From Winogradskyella sp. KYW1333 (GTDB lineage Bacteria; Bacteroidota; Bacteroidia; Flavobacteriales; Flavobacteriaceae): a stretch of DNA of 64,000 nucleotides. The stretch covers positions 1 to 64,000 of the forward strand of contig NZ_QPHL01000009.1 of the NCBI RefSeq assembly GCF_003335675.1. The letters run 5' to 3'. This document shows, one piece after another, positions 26,371-36,994 of this stretch (position 1 is its first letter; every line of letters starts with the position of its first letter). Made by a program: the position numbers and the translations under genes. The notes below the pieces were generated by a model. The model was given only the letters and a program-made list of their open reading frames with translations, made no database searches and had not been told where the DNA came from.

Positions 26371-29300
26371 ATGTTCAGAACCAATTTTGTAGCATTTATA
26401 CTATTAATACTATGTGTGAAATTAAATGCTCAAAAGACATTTTTAGAAACACAGTATGTTATAAATGATCTTTACTTCAGTTCAACAAATGGTGAGATTG
26501 TTTATGCAAATGATACTAGACTCTATTTTGTGGACTATGAAACTTTAGAACCAAAAGATTCTGTAACGTTAATAACAGATAATTCTAAGTATATAAGCAG
26601 TTTTGAATATTTAAATACTCCACAACCGCTTATTGTAATTAAGACAAAAACAAAGCAAAAATACTATCAGAATTTTTTTGAGTATCCAGAAGATTCCATT
26701 TACTTTCTTAATCGTGCTCAGAAAAAAGTAATTAATAAATTTTCAGGAAATATATACGCTTCATTTAATGAAGAAAACCCTTCTATAGCTGTTGTTGGTT
26801 ATAATGAGTTCTTTGACTTTAAGGATGATTACGGTAATGTTAACAAGTCACCATTAACAGGTAAATTAGAGTCGTTACCAAATCGTATCGCGGTTGCATC
26901 TAGCGGAACAATACGAAAGATTAAAGTCAACAATAGTCGTAATAAGGTTGCTATTATTTATCAAAAATATTTTGGGAAGGATGATCCGCATGATCATATT
27001 TTAGAACTTAGAGATTTACCAAGTTTAGATTCAATTACCTCTAAGAAAATTAAGTATAAAACACATGATATTTATTTTTCTGATGATGATAATTATTTAA
27101 TATTAAAGCAAGACGAAGCTCAGGTTAGTTCCTCGTCCTTATCTCGCAAAGAGTTTTTTAAAATATATGATACTTCAACATTGAGTGACGTTGAGATTCT
27201 TCCTGAAAGTTTAAATGTCAATGGTGTCATTGAAAATAATACGGTATGGAGACATTATGACGCAGAGATCATTCAAGAAAATTTTAATACTAAAAAGACC
27301 CTACAACGAATTTGGTCTAATCTTACACCTTTTTCTGTTATTGATGGTTTTGAAAAAGTGGATGGTAATACAGTTTTAATATATGGGAATAAAGGCTACG
27401 GTTATGGTACTGTTAAAAACGGGATTTATAAATTTCAGTTAAAGGATGAAGCTGTTTATTCTGAAGTGAAAAAGGTAAGTACTATAGATACCTTATTCAA
27501 CCCGTCAGAGGTGCGAATAATGGATAATAAAACAAAGGTGTATGCGGTAGATTATAGTCAAAAAGGTAACAAACTTCTTGTAAAAGAAGAAGTATATAAA
27601 CCGACAAACTTTGAGTTGTGGTCTACTTTAGATAAGAAAAAGTTATACGACATTGAGTTGCCTCAAACGGTAAATCCAATGCTAGATAATAATGGTGAAA
27701 AGGTCTTATTTTTTGAGCAACATCAAGGTAAAGCTTTCGATGAATTTAAATTAAAAGTCCTTGATATTTCAACCGGAATAGTTAAGGTCGCTTTATATGA
27801 AGACTCAGACTTTAATGCATTAAGTGCTAAATGCCATAATCTTAAAACCAAGCCAAATGAATGGGTTTGTAGTGACGGCTTTGCAAAATTCTGGAGGATT
27901 AACACGGATGACCTATCGGTTAATCTAATTAAAGATTTATCTAATGAGTCCTATTATCGGACAGATGTGACTGCTTTTGAAGGTATACCAGATAGCGACA
28001 ATGTTTTGCTTGCTTTAAGAAGTGTAAATGTTGCACCAAATCATAGTATTACAGAATCTAATTTTGAAGGTTTCAAAATTTTCAGTCCTGACAATGGTTT
28101 AACCTCAGACTTACCATCAATACAAGAATATCAATATGCAATTCCTGTTAATGATAGTAGCATAATTCTTAAAGATGAGAGTAGGCTGCAATTATATAAT
28201 GTTGTGTCCAATACATTCACAGATATATCAACGACTCAAGAAAATTCCCTAATTAAAGACGTTTTGGTATTAGGTGATAAAGCAGATATTATTGTAGATA
28301 AAGCCAATAGCTATGGCGATAGCCTCCAAATAACAAGCTATAATTTTAAGGATAATAAAATAGAGGAATCATATAAGATTGATGGTTATAAGAATGGATT
28401 ATTCAAAACTTTTGAAGGTATTAATTATTATGGTTTAGATTCTTTTTATACATATAATAAGACGTTAGATGCAGAAGTTGGATGGAGTAGTCATAAACCA
28501 AATTATACTCAAGAACATGATTTAAATATCAGTAGTAATGGAAAACTTCTTTATGGCGGTCAATGGTTAATTGATTTAAAAAAATTAGAATTAGAACAGC
28601 AACTACCAAGTTTTACTGCAAATACGCTTTTAGAAGATGATGAAATAGTGTCCTTAGATACAGATAGTGATAAATACGGTTCAAAAGATTATAATTTTAG
28701 AATTGTGAGTGCACAAAAAACTGATTCTGTACTATGGAAGAGTAAAACTGTACGCATTGATTTTAACGAAAGACCTAGCTCAAGAGTATGGTCAAAAGAT
28801 AAAAATTATGTGCTTTACTATAATTCATCTCAACTTACAGAAAATCAGACGGTTTATCTCATTGATGTAAAAAATAGACTATTAGTCAGTAAGAAAGTCG
28901 ATTTTAAAATAAAGAAAGCGCGTTTTGCAGATGATGCACTGCAAGTTGTTCTGAACTCTCATTCAGACATTATGCAATTGGACATAAAGACTGTATTTTA
29001 TGATATAAATGGTTTAAAAAAGATTAAAGAGATAACTACGGATTTTGACGATGAGGTAGATGAGAATAGTTACGTATTTACTGACTATGAGTTTTTATTA
29101 CACTATAACAGAAGTGGTGAAACCGTAGAAAAGATAAAGTCCTATTATGCAAGACGCTCCTTAAGTACTTCAGTTTTTATAAAAGAAAAGGATCTACTTG
29201 TTGCAGGTACATATAATGGTGCCTTAGTCTTTTGGGATAAAAACAATAGTTCACCAAAACAAATCGAGCAAATTTCGGATTCTGAAATTATTCGAATGCA

Positions 29301-30759
29301 ACAAATTAAGGATTTGCTTTATATTCTATCTAAAGATTCTGAAATAAGTGTTGTAAATCTCAACACCCTGAAATTAGAAGTCTCATGTAAAATCTTTGAG
29401 AAAGAAGACGAAATAAGTTTAGCATGGATTACACCAGAGGGTTATTTTAAAGCAAACAAAAGCGATATAAGAAAATTTCATTTTGTCAAAGACGGAAGAG
29501 CATTACCATTGATAGATTATGAAATGTTTCTTAATCGTCCTGATATTATCATGAAACGTCTTGGCTTTGCCTCACCTAAGTTTTATGACTTATATAAAAA
29601 TGCCTATTTAAAACGCCTTGTAAGGAATGGGTATCAAGAGAATACGGATATTTTTAATTTAGAAAGGCCAAAATTAAAACTATTAAATCGACAAGAAATA
29701 TCTATTCTTACAGACCAAAGGCAAATAGATTTAAACATAGAAAACACTTCAAAATCTTCAGAGTTAATTGTTTACATCAATGGTGTGCCGACAAATAAAC
29801 GCTTACTTAAAAACGAATCTATTCTAAAGGAAACTATTGAGCTCAATAGCGGTATTAATAGAGTTTCAATAATATCGAAAGATGATTCCGGTACTGAATC
29901 CGAGCCTATTTCTTTTGAAGTAACAAGTACTATAAAAAGATCGCAGTCCAAATTGTATTACATTGGTATTGGTGTGTCAAATTACCAAGATAGCACCATG
30001 AATCTGAAATATGCAGATAAAGATGTTGCCAGAATAAGTGAGGTATTAAATTCAAAATACGAAAACAACATTGTTGTTAAGACGTTACTTAATGATCAAG
30101 TAAATAAAAAGTCTGTGCAAGAGTTGAAAACGCTGTTACGATCTACAGATATAGATGATACAGTTATTGTTTCGTTTTCTGGACATGGTCTAATTGGTAA
30201 GGATAACGAGTTCTTTTTCGCTACCCACAATATAAATTTTGATACTCCAGAAGAACATGGTTTATCTTATTCAGAAATTCAAGATTTATTGACAGATATT
30301 CCTGCAAGGCGCAAGTTGTTATTATTAGATGCATGTCATAGTGGAGAGCTAGATGCCAGTAACAATAGTTCTGGTTTAAACACTAAAGTTGTAAGTCGCA
30401 TACCAGAAGGTGCAAAGGGAAGTAAGGCAAAAAGTAAAACTGCCAAAAATGAAGAATCATTCAACTTAATGCAAACTCTATTTTTCGATATTGATAGAGG
30501 TAATGGTGCATATGTGATTTCAGCGGCTGGTGGGTCTGAATTTGCCTATGAAGATGAAAAATGGGAAAATGGTGTATTTACTTATAGTTTTTTAAGTGCA
30601 CTGAATGATTTAGGTTACGATACTTGGAGAGGAGAACAAGGAATTCCAATTTCAGAATTAAAAGATTACGTCTATAACAAGGTAAAGGAACTCACCAATA
30701 ATAAACAACGACCAACATCTAGAGCGGAAAACTTAGAGTGGGATTGGTTTTTGAATTAA
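26371..30759 (+). CDS. Giant secreted beta-propeller protein with C-terminal caspase domain
   Basis: 1462 residues. Signal peptide (MFRTNFVAFILLILCVKLNA, then Gln). Residues of about 25-1090 are degenerate WD40/propeller-like repeats. A short Ig-like segment follows (about 1110-1185), then a peptidase C14 domain from SKLYYIGIGVSNY (about 1193). The catalytic dyad is complete: His1272 in SFSGHG and Cys1322 in LLLDACHSG. Asp1320 (Asp-x-Cys) is the S1-pocket residue that in metacaspases and paracaspases goes with Arg/Lys at P1. The loop after the Cys is long and basic (VVSRIPEGAKGSKAKSK, from 1340), the place where caspases are cut during activation. Its stop overlaps the converging gene by four bases. 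Confidence 0.9.
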   Translation: MFRTNFVAFILLILCVKLNAQKTFLETQYVINDLYFSSTNGEIVYANDTRLYFVDYETLEPKDSVTLITDNSKYISSFEYLNTPQPLIVIKTKTKQKYYQNFFEYPEDSIYFLNRAQKKVINKFSGNIYASFNEENPSIAVVGYNEFFDFKDDYGNVNKSPLTGKLESLPNRIAVASSGTIRKIKVNNSRNKVAIIYQKYFGKDDPHDHILELRDLPSLDSITSKKIKYKTHDIYFSDDDNYLILKQDEAQVSSSSLSRKEFFKIYDTSTLSDVEILPESLNVNGVIENNTVWRHYDAEIIQENFNTKKTLQRIWSNLTPFSVIDGFEKVDGNTVLIYGNKGYGYGTVKNGIYKFQLKDEAVYSEVKKVSTIDTLFNPSEVRIMDNKTKVYAVDYSQKGNKLLVKEEVYKPTNFELWSTLDKKKLYDIELPQTVNPMLDNNGEKVLFFEQHQGKAFDEFKLKVLDISTGIVKVALYEDSDFNALSAKCHNLKTKPNEWVCSDGFAKFWRINTDDLSVNLIKDLSNESYYRTDVTAFEGIPDSDNVLLALRSVNVAPNHSITESNFEGFKIFSPDNGLTSDLPSIQEYQYAIPVNDSSIILKDESRLQLYNVVSNTFTDISTTQENSLIKDVLVLGDKADIIVDKANSYGDSLQITSYNFKDNKIEESYKIDGYKNGLFKTFEGINYYGLDSFYTYNKTLDAEVGWSSHKPNYTQEHDLNISSNGKLLYGGQWLIDLKKLELEQQLPSFTANTLLEDDEIVSLDTDSDKYGSKDYNFRIVSAQKTDSVLWKSKTVRIDFNERPSSRVWSKDKNYVLYYNSSQLTENQTVYLIDVKNRLLVSKKVDFKIKKARFADDALQVVLNSHSDIMQLDIKTVFYDINGLKKIKEITTDFDDEVDENSYVFTDYEFLLHYNRSGETVEKIKSYYARRSLSTSVFIKEKDLLVAGTYNGALVFWDKNNSSPKQIEQISDSEIIRMQQIKDLLYILSKDSEISVVNLNTLKLEVSCKIFEKEDEISLAWITPEGYFKANKSDIRKFHFVKDGRALPLIDYEMFLNRPDIIMKRLGFASPKFYDLYKNAYLKRLVRNGYQENTDIFNLERPKLKLLNRQEISILTDQRQIDLNIENTSKSSELIVYINGVPTNKRLLKNESILKETIELNSGINRVSIISKDDSGTESEPISFEVTSTIKRSQSKLYYIGIGVSNYQDSTMNLKYADKDVARISEVLNSKYENNIVVKTLLNDQVNKKSVQELKTLLRSTDIDDTVIVSFSGHGLIGKDNEFFFATHNINFDTPEEHGLSYSEIQDLLTDIPARRKLLLLDACHSGELDASNNSSGLNTKVVSRIPEGAKGSKAKSKTAKNEESFNLMQTLFFDIDRGNGAYVISAAGGSEFAYEDEKWENGVFTYSFLSALNDLGYDTWRGEQGIPISELKDYVYNKVKELTNNKQRPTSRAENLEWDWFLN

Positions 30760-33743
30760 TTTAAAATATACGTTTCTATAGTGTTGCTACTATACAATTC
30801 TTTAAGCTTGTTAGACCTAAATAGATTTTGATTCACTTTTCTCCGCATGGCTTCACTTTCAGAAAACTTGCCGTTAAATTTTAGATAAACTGAAGCCAAT
30901 AAGTAATCTGTGGTTTTATCAATTTTAGTCAAATAATTATAATAGTAGTTCGCATTCTCTTTATTGTTCAGGTCAATACTGGCTTTAGTTAAAACACGTA
31001 ATATATCTGCATTGAGCGATTTGGAATTGGCTTTGCTAATACTTGGTAAAGCAACTTTTAATGCTTCTTCAGGATTATTATTTAAGTACAAATGATTAGC
31101 ATAAATAAGAGCTGTATTGCCTTTACTGTCAATGTCGTATGCGAGTTTATAAAGTTTTGTGACTTCTTCTGGCGTGCCAAATTTACTTTTATCTTTCGCT
31201 ACTGTATGTAAAAATTCAACAATTTCTTTTGTTGTATTGCTGTTCGCAGCATTTTGAGAAGCGCTAATTAAATTAGAAGCAGCTTTTTCGGTCTGATTTA
31301 TTTCAACCTGGCTAAAACCTAAACTTTTATTTCCTTTTACAAAAGACTTGTCAATAGTAACTGCCTTTTCAAATGCATCGATAGCCCTATTATAATTCTT
31401 AGTTTTAAAATATGTTTGGCCTAACAAATACCAAAAATCTGGTGCCTTAGAATTGTTCTTAATGGCAGTTTGCAATAGGTCAATTGATTTTTGGACTTCA
31501 CCTTGTTCATTATATAGTCTTACAATAGAAGTGTATGCATTAATAGACTTATCGTTTGTTTCAATGGCTTTTTTATACATTGCTACAGCTTCAACTGTAT
31601 TATTTGACTTTAGTTCTAAATACTGGCCAAATAAGAGAAATGCATTAGCGTCATTGGGATTGGCAGCTAAACATGCTTCTAGAGTATTTTGCGCTTCAAG
31701 TGGTTTTCTCATTTGTGATTTTAACCATGCTTTTCCAGAATATGCTTCAATATTATATGGATTAAGTTTAATTGCTTTGTCATAGAGTGAATCTGCAATT
31801 CTTAACCGAGTTAATCGTTTATATTTTAAACGAATAAAATCTGCATATTCAGAGTAGGCAGTTGAACTTTCTGGGTTATTATCTAAAGCATTAAGCAATA
31901 GTTTTTCAGCCTGTTCATTTTCAATGTTATTTAGTTTGATGTAATTCAATAATCCCATCGATGTTATTGCATCAGAAGAATCAGTCTTTAAGGCTTTTTG
32001 ATACCATTCTATTGCTGCTTTTGCATTTCCTTTTAAGCGTTGTAATTCACTCATTTTTTGTTGCGCCAAAACATTGTTAGGATCTGTTTTTAAAGCTTTT
32101 TGAAAGTATGACTCAGCAAGTTGATAGTTGCCTTGTAACATATTAATTTCGCCTAACTTTAGATTGGCTTCATTTCCGTTTTTACCGAGCGAATTATCAA
32201 GGTAGGCTGTGGCTTCATCGAACTTATATTGATCAACAAAATTATCGCTTATATTCACGTCTGGACTTTGCCATGTTTGGATTAAACTTTTAGCTTTTTT
32301 AAAGTGATAAAACGCACTGTCGTATTTTCTTTGGTTATTGTAAACCAAACCTAAGGCATTATGAATGTAAGCTGCTCTTGGTTCTAATTGAATTGCTGAA
32401 TTAAGTTTCCTTTTAGCCGCTTCAAATCTCACATGATTATTACTTCTAATAATAGCATATGCCTCTAAAAGCATCTGACTCGCTTTAACTCGATTGTACA
32501 GAAAAATATCTTCTCCCATTAACTCTAAACAGATATCGAGATGTTTAGATTGTCGAACAAATTCTTTACTAGGAGGTAAATAGGTAGAACCTTCAATGTA
32601 TAGATTTATTAAAGATTGGGCTTCATTAGATAAAGTTTTTAATAAAATGCTTTGCATTTTACTTTTAATACCCTCAGAAATAGTGTTATCGTTTAAAACA
32701 GATTTGTATATTTCATATGCACTTGATGATTTGCCATAGTAGGAATTACGTTGTATTGCAGCATTAAATCTCGAAATAGTCTCACCGTTTGATTTGTTTT
32801 TTAAATCTGTTTTTGTAATTCCTCTAGCAGCGAGTTGTTTCGTGTTTTCAATTGTAGAAGCAATGTCTTCAAAGTTGATTATTGTAGCATCGTTAGAGAT
32901 AACTTTCATTATAGCTCTATCATTTTTTGTGCGCAGAATTGGTGTTTGTCTCTTATTGTGTTTTTTTACAACGGTAGTATTTACGTTGTCATATAAATAA
33001 TCATCAAGTTCTCTATAAATAATATTTTTGTCTGCATCGTCATCTGCTAAGCCAGATAGTCCTTTGACTAAATAATAGGTAAAATACCCATGTTTTAAAT
33101 CTGCACTTTCATAAGATAATTCATCTGCACCACAACTTAGTATTTTGGTAGAATTCTCAAACATGGCCTGTAAGGTTCCCATATTTTTTTTTGTGCCTTT
33201 TTCAAATACAAAACCAGATCGGCAAGCGTCTAAAATGAGGACTACATTAACACCTTTTAATGTAAGGTTATCAATAGCTTTATTTAGAAGTGCCAAGGGT
33301 ACTACACCACCAGAGTAATATTCTTGATTAGTATTAGCATCTGCTGCAAGTAAAAAGCCTTCCTTTTCACCAAAATCTTCAACTACATCACCATGGCCAG
33401 CAAAATAGATGTATAAAACATCGCCATCTTTTGCAAGATTAAACTGCTTTTTTAATTCTTGTACAATGTTTAGTGCGACCGCGTCCTTATTGATGAGTAG
33501 ACAGATATTGTTATTTTCTAAACCTTCAATATCGGTTAGATAATTTTTAAAAAGCGCAGCATCATTATCGGCAAACTTTAATTTCAAGTCATCGGCATTA
33601 TAATTAGAAACTCCAATGACAATAGCACGCTTTGTACCTTCAGATGTTTTGGTAATAGTATTTGGTTTAGATCCACGTGAACCATCTTGAGCATAACTCA
33701 AAGCGGAAATAACTAATAGAAGATATAGTATTATGTGTTTCAT
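30756..33743 (-). CDS. Secreted caspase-TPR protein
   Basis: 995 residues. Signal peptide cut after Ala18. The mature protein starts QDGSRGSKPN (Ser22-Arg23-Gly24), immediately before the caspase domain (about 38-270). Dyad: His117 in YFAGHGD, Cys174 in LILDACRSG; Asp172 sits two residues before the Cys. From about residue 385 to the end the chain is TPR repeats (for example NYQLAESYFQKALKTDPNNV and NYNRAIDAFEKAVTIDKSF). Last gene of the eight-gene minus-strand operon. The Arg-Gly site at the extreme N-terminus would allow removal of a short pro-piece (inference). Confidence 0.9.
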   Translation of the reverse strand: MKHIILYLLLVISALSYAQDGSRGSKPNTITKTSEGTKRAIVIGVSNYNADDLKLKFADNDAALFKNYLTDIEGLENNNICLLINKDAVALNIVQELKKQFNLAKDGDVLYIYFAGHGDVVEDFGEKEGFLLAADANTNQEYYSGGVVPLALLNKAIDNLTLKGVNVVLILDACRSGFVFEKGTKKNMGTLQAMFENSTKILSCGADELSYESADLKHGYFTYYLVKGLSGLADDDADKNIIYRELDDYLYDNVNTTVVKKHNKRQTPILRTKNDRAIMKVISNDATIINFEDIASTIENTKQLAARGITKTDLKNKSNGETISRFNAAIQRNSYYGKSSSAYEIYKSVLNDNTISEGIKSKMQSILLKTLSNEAQSLINLYIEGSTYLPPSKEFVRQSKHLDICLELMGEDIFLYNRVKASQMLLEAYAIIRSNNHVRFEAAKRKLNSAIQLEPRAAYIHNALGLVYNNQRKYDSAFYHFKKAKSLIQTWQSPDVNISDNFVDQYKFDEATAYLDNSLGKNGNEANLKLGEINMLQGNYQLAESYFQKALKTDPNNVLAQQKMSELQRLKGNAKAAIEWYQKALKTDSSDAITSMGLLNYIKLNNIENEQAEKLLLNALDNNPESSTAYSEYADFIRLKYKRLTRLRIADSLYDKAIKLNPYNIEAYSGKAWLKSQMRKPLEAQNTLEACLAANPNDANAFLLFGQYLELKSNNTVEAVAMYKKAIETNDKSINAYTSIVRLYNEQGEVQKSIDLLQTAIKNNSKAPDFWYLLGQTYFKTKNYNRAIDAFEKAVTIDKSFVKGNKSLGFSQVEINQTEKAASNLISASQNAANSNTTKEIVEFLHTVAKDKSKFGTPEEVTKLYKLAYDIDSKGNTALIYANHLYLNNNPEEALKVALPSISKANSKSLNADILRVLTKASIDLNNKENANYYYNYLTKIDKTTDYLLASVYLKFNGKFSESEAMRRKVNQNLFRSNKLKELYSSNTIETYILN

Positions 33744-33778
33744 AACTTTTCCAAATTACGACTTTTCTATTTCAATTA

Positions 33779-36700
33779 CTAAAACAAAACAAAAGCGGCC
33801 CATTTTTCAGGGTTGTCTTTGTATTTGTCTGACATTTTTAATTGGGTATTTCTAAAGGCTTCTCTAATATTTTGCCCACCTAGCCAATTCCCATAAAATG
33901 AGGTCATAAACTCCGCAGTTTCTTTATCAGGTACTTCCCAAAGGCTCATCATTAACATATCTACACCAGCCATTTTAAAAGCGCGTTGCAAGCCATAAAC
34001 CCCTTCGCTACCTTCGATATCTCCTAGTCCAGTTTCACAAGCGGAAAGCACCACAATATCGGTTTTAGAAAAATCTAAAGTAGATATTTCTTCTGCCGTA
34101 ATGATACCGTTTTCTTTTTCGTTTGGTGGATTACTACCATTTATCCATGCATAGTTTGCACCACTAAATAATAAACCTGTTCTATTTAAGGGGTTGTAAT
34201 CTGTTTTATATTTAATGCTCGTTTTAGATTTTAGTGGTGATGCTTTTTTATCATTGTTTTCAAAGAAAAATCCATGTGTAGCAATATGCAATACTTTAGG
34301 ACTTTTTCCACTTAGCCTTTTAAAATACGTTTCATTAGCATTAGTACCTGTCAACATGTTTTTGTCAACATTTTTATTGAGCAACAACCTATCGATACTT
34401 TCCACTTCACTTAGAGTACCTGGTAAATAATTCCATGTGTTATTTTTTTTCGATCTATTCAGTTCTATTAAATCTAGAGGCTGAGGTTCTCTTGCTTTTT
34501 CACTAATCACTTCTTCTTTTATTTCATAATCGTAAGTGATCCCTCCAACTAATAATACATTGTCTGGTTTAAGAGTGTTGAGATTAGAAGTTATATCGTA
34601 GGTGCTACTTAATTGAATTAGGTTATACTTATTAACTAACCAATTATTATTGTTTCTTAAAGAAGAAAATGAAACATTATGTAATAAGCCAGTTGGTGCA
34701 AAATATACATTTGTTATATGATTTAATTCTAGTTCTAAGGGTTTCCATATCAGTTGATAGAGCTCTGAAGTATTTGATGTCTGATTCGTTGATCTTGCTT
34801 TCGAACCTCTGGTATTATAGAGTTTTTTTGGATTTGAAGAATTTGAAAAGAGTTTTTGCAATGTTGATTCCTCAAAGAGTGAAATAACTTTTGGTTGTTT
34901 GGAATCCTTTTTAATAATGTATGCGACGTAATAGGTGCTGTCCGTTACCTCATGCGTGATATAATTAAATCTCGAAAATTCAATGGCAACCTCGTCTGCT
35001 TTTAATTGGTCTCTAACCTTGGTCCATTTTTTTTTAAAATTAATGGGTTCTTTAAAGCGGTCATTATACAATTGAACTAATTGGATTTCGAGGTGGTCAA
35101 CAGTTTTTTTTAATTCCTCTTTTAGTGTGTCAAACTTCTCATTGTTTTTGTCTTCAACACTTTGTAAAAACTGTTTATTATCTATATAATCATTAATGAG
35201 TTTGTTAATGTCTGGTTCATTAAGTGCTTTTAGTTTTTGGGTAACATTCTTTGCTTGATTTAATAGTAGACCTTTTAATATGTATTTGTTTTCAAGGTTA
35301 ATTGTGGTAAGTTCTTCTTGTGGATTGTCAAAATTGATGGATTCATAAATATTAAATGATGCTTCAATCTCAGCAAGAAATATGCGTTTTAAATCATTAG
35401 TACTAAAACTAAATTGTTTTACAAGTTGCTGCTTCGTTAATTCATTTGCTTGTTTTACATTTATAATGACCTCTCCATATTGTTTTTCGCACTTTTGAGC
35501 AATTATTAAGCTATTAAGCGCATCAATATAATCTGGGTTTTCTTTACCATATAAAGTTTTTATTCTCTTTATGGCTGCATCCAAAAGAGTGGAAGCTTTT
35601 TTACATTGATGATCCATAAGATATACATTGGCTAGATCTATCTGTTTATGCCAATAATTAGGATAATTTTTGTCTTCTTCTCTAAGTGTGCTTTCTATAT
35701 TTTTAATAGCCTGTTTATATTTTTTTTGTTCAACAAGAATTGCACTAAGATTATCTAAACATTCTCTGTAGCTATTGTTTTTTATAGTTAGGTTTAAGGC
35801 CTTTGACTTATTAAATGCTAGCTTTGCAAATTTTTCTGCTTCTTCTATTTTATCCATATTGAGATAACACATACTTAATCTAGATATCAATACTGGGAGT
35901 GTTGGTGCATTGTCTCCTGCAGACGATTTGGTGAGTTGTATTGCAATTTTTAGATATTCCTCAACTTGTTCGTAGTTTTGAAGTTTCCAACTCAGGTTAC
36001 TTAAAATTTCATAGTACTGTATTGAGCTAACTTTTAGATTAGTTTCGTTTAATTCCGTAAGCTCAATTCCCTTACTAGCATAGTAAAATGCTTTTTTATA
36101 GTCTGATGTTTCTGTATAGCAAGCCACCAGAAACATGTAAGTATTACCAAGAGCTTTATCATTTGTAGAGTCATTGAGTTCTTCAAAAATATCTGCAGCC
36201 TCTAATAAGACTTTTTCTGCTTTATTAAAATACCCAAGATTAACATATATACCACCTATACTTGTTAGAATATTGGCGTAATTAGAGTTAAATACGCCAT
36301 AATTTCTTTTAATATAATCAAGGCTTTCTTTTTCAATTTCCAGTGCATCCTCAAGTCTTCCTAAACCTTGATAAATGCTAGGAAGATTATTGTACCTGAG
36401 TTTGTTGTAAGACCCTTTATCAAAATAAGGGTCATTTTTTAAAATATCTAGTCCTTCATTTAAGGTGTTGAGCGCTTTTTTAAAGTTTCCTGTTTCTCTA
36501 TATAATCCAGCTAAATTAGTTAGACCAATACCATACATCATATGGTCTTCACCGTATACAATTTTGAGTAAATCGTTGGATTCTATATATTTTGCCTCAG
36601 CCAGTTTGTAGTCTTTTTTGGCGATATAAATATTAGCTAAAATGGTAAGTGCACCAGCATATTGTTCATTTGTTTCTCCATATAAAGCCTTTAAACCAAT

Positions 36701-36991
36701 GATGGCTTTTTCCATCGGTTCTTGAGCAAGGTCATTCTGTTCAAGTTGTACTAGAATAACAGCATAAGAGTATGCCGTTGACATAAACTCATTAGATACC
36801 ACCTCAAAAATTTCTTCTGCAATATTAAATGCATTATTGAAGGCATTAGCAGCCTTATCTAATTCTTGGTAGTTATAATAATTAGTACCATTTTGAAAGT
36901 AGGTTTGCCAGGCATTATAATCTTCAGAAGGCTGCGAAAATGCCAAAATTGAAAAGCAAATAGCTAGGAAGGTGTGTAATATTTTTTTCAT
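33779..36991 (-). CDS. Secreted TPR-CHAT protease
   Basis: 1070 residues. Signal peptide (LAICFSILAFS, then Gln), then a tetratricopeptide array with kinesin-light-chain-like units (about 30-490), a helical linker and a CHAT domain (about 620-1070). CHAT is the caspase-like fold related to separase. Dyad: His906 in LHIATHGFFF and Cys985 in VVLSACETGLGDIEGSEG. LYNTRGSKARS (Thr727-Arg728-Gly729) is a candidate cleavage site exactly 179 residues before the catalytic His, the same spacing as in the next CHAT protein. Three bases separate the two CHAT genes, which share a 52-base identical 3' segment. Confidence 0.92.
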   Translation of the reverse strand: MKKILHTFLAICFSILAFSQPSEDYNAWQTYFQNGTNYYNYQELDKAANAFNNAFNIAEEIFEVVSNEFMSTAYSYAVILVQLEQNDLAQEPMEKAIIGLKALYGETNEQYAGALTILANIYIAKKDYKLAEAKYIESNDLLKIVYGEDHMMYGIGLTNLAGLYRETGNFKKALNTLNEGLDILKNDPYFDKGSYNKLRYNNLPSIYQGLGRLEDALEIEKESLDYIKRNYGVFNSNYANILTSIGGIYVNLGYFNKAEKVLLEAADIFEELNDSTNDKALGNTYMFLVACYTETSDYKKAFYYASKGIELTELNETNLKVSSIQYYEILSNLSWKLQNYEQVEEYLKIAIQLTKSSAGDNAPTLPVLISRLSMCYLNMDKIEEAEKFAKLAFNKSKALNLTIKNNSYRECLDNLSAILVEQKKYKQAIKNIESTLREEDKNYPNYWHKQIDLANVYLMDHQCKKASTLLDAAIKRIKTLYGKENPDYIDALNSLIIAQKCEKQYGEVIINVKQANELTKQQLVKQFSFSTNDLKRIFLAEIEASFNIYESINFDNPQEELTTINLENKYILKGLLLNQAKNVTQKLKALNEPDINKLINDYIDNKQFLQSVEDKNNEKFDTLKEELKKTVDHLEIQLVQLYNDRFKEPINFKKKWTKVRDQLKADEVAIEFSRFNYITHEVTDSTYYVAYIIKKDSKQPKVISLFEESTLQKLFSNSSNPKKLYNTRGSKARSTNQTSNTSELYQLIWKPLELELNHITNVYFAPTGLLHNVSFSSLRNNNNWLVNKYNLIQLSSTYDITSNLNTLKPDNVLLVGGITYDYEIKEEVISEKAREPQPLDLIELNRSKKNNTWNYLPGTLSEVESIDRLLLNKNVDKNMLTGTNANETYFKRLSGKSPKVLHIATHGFFFENNDKKASPLKSKTSIKYKTDYNPLNRTGLLFSGANYAWINGSNPPNEKENGIITAEEISTLDFSKTDIVVLSACETGLGDIEGSEGVYGLQRAFKMAGVDMLMMSLWEVPDKETAEFMTSFYGNWLGGQNIREAFRNTQLKMSDKYKDNPEKWAAFVLF
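33786..33837 (-). repeat. 52-bp perfect direct repeat, copy 1 (copy 2 at 37005-37056)
   Basis: The 3' ends of the two CHAT genes are identical over 52 bases, encoding the KMSDKYKDNPEKWAAFVL-type C-terminus. Synonymous positions are conserved too, which points to recent duplication or gene conversion rather than protein selection alone. Confidence 0.85.
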
Positions 36992-36994
36992 TTA

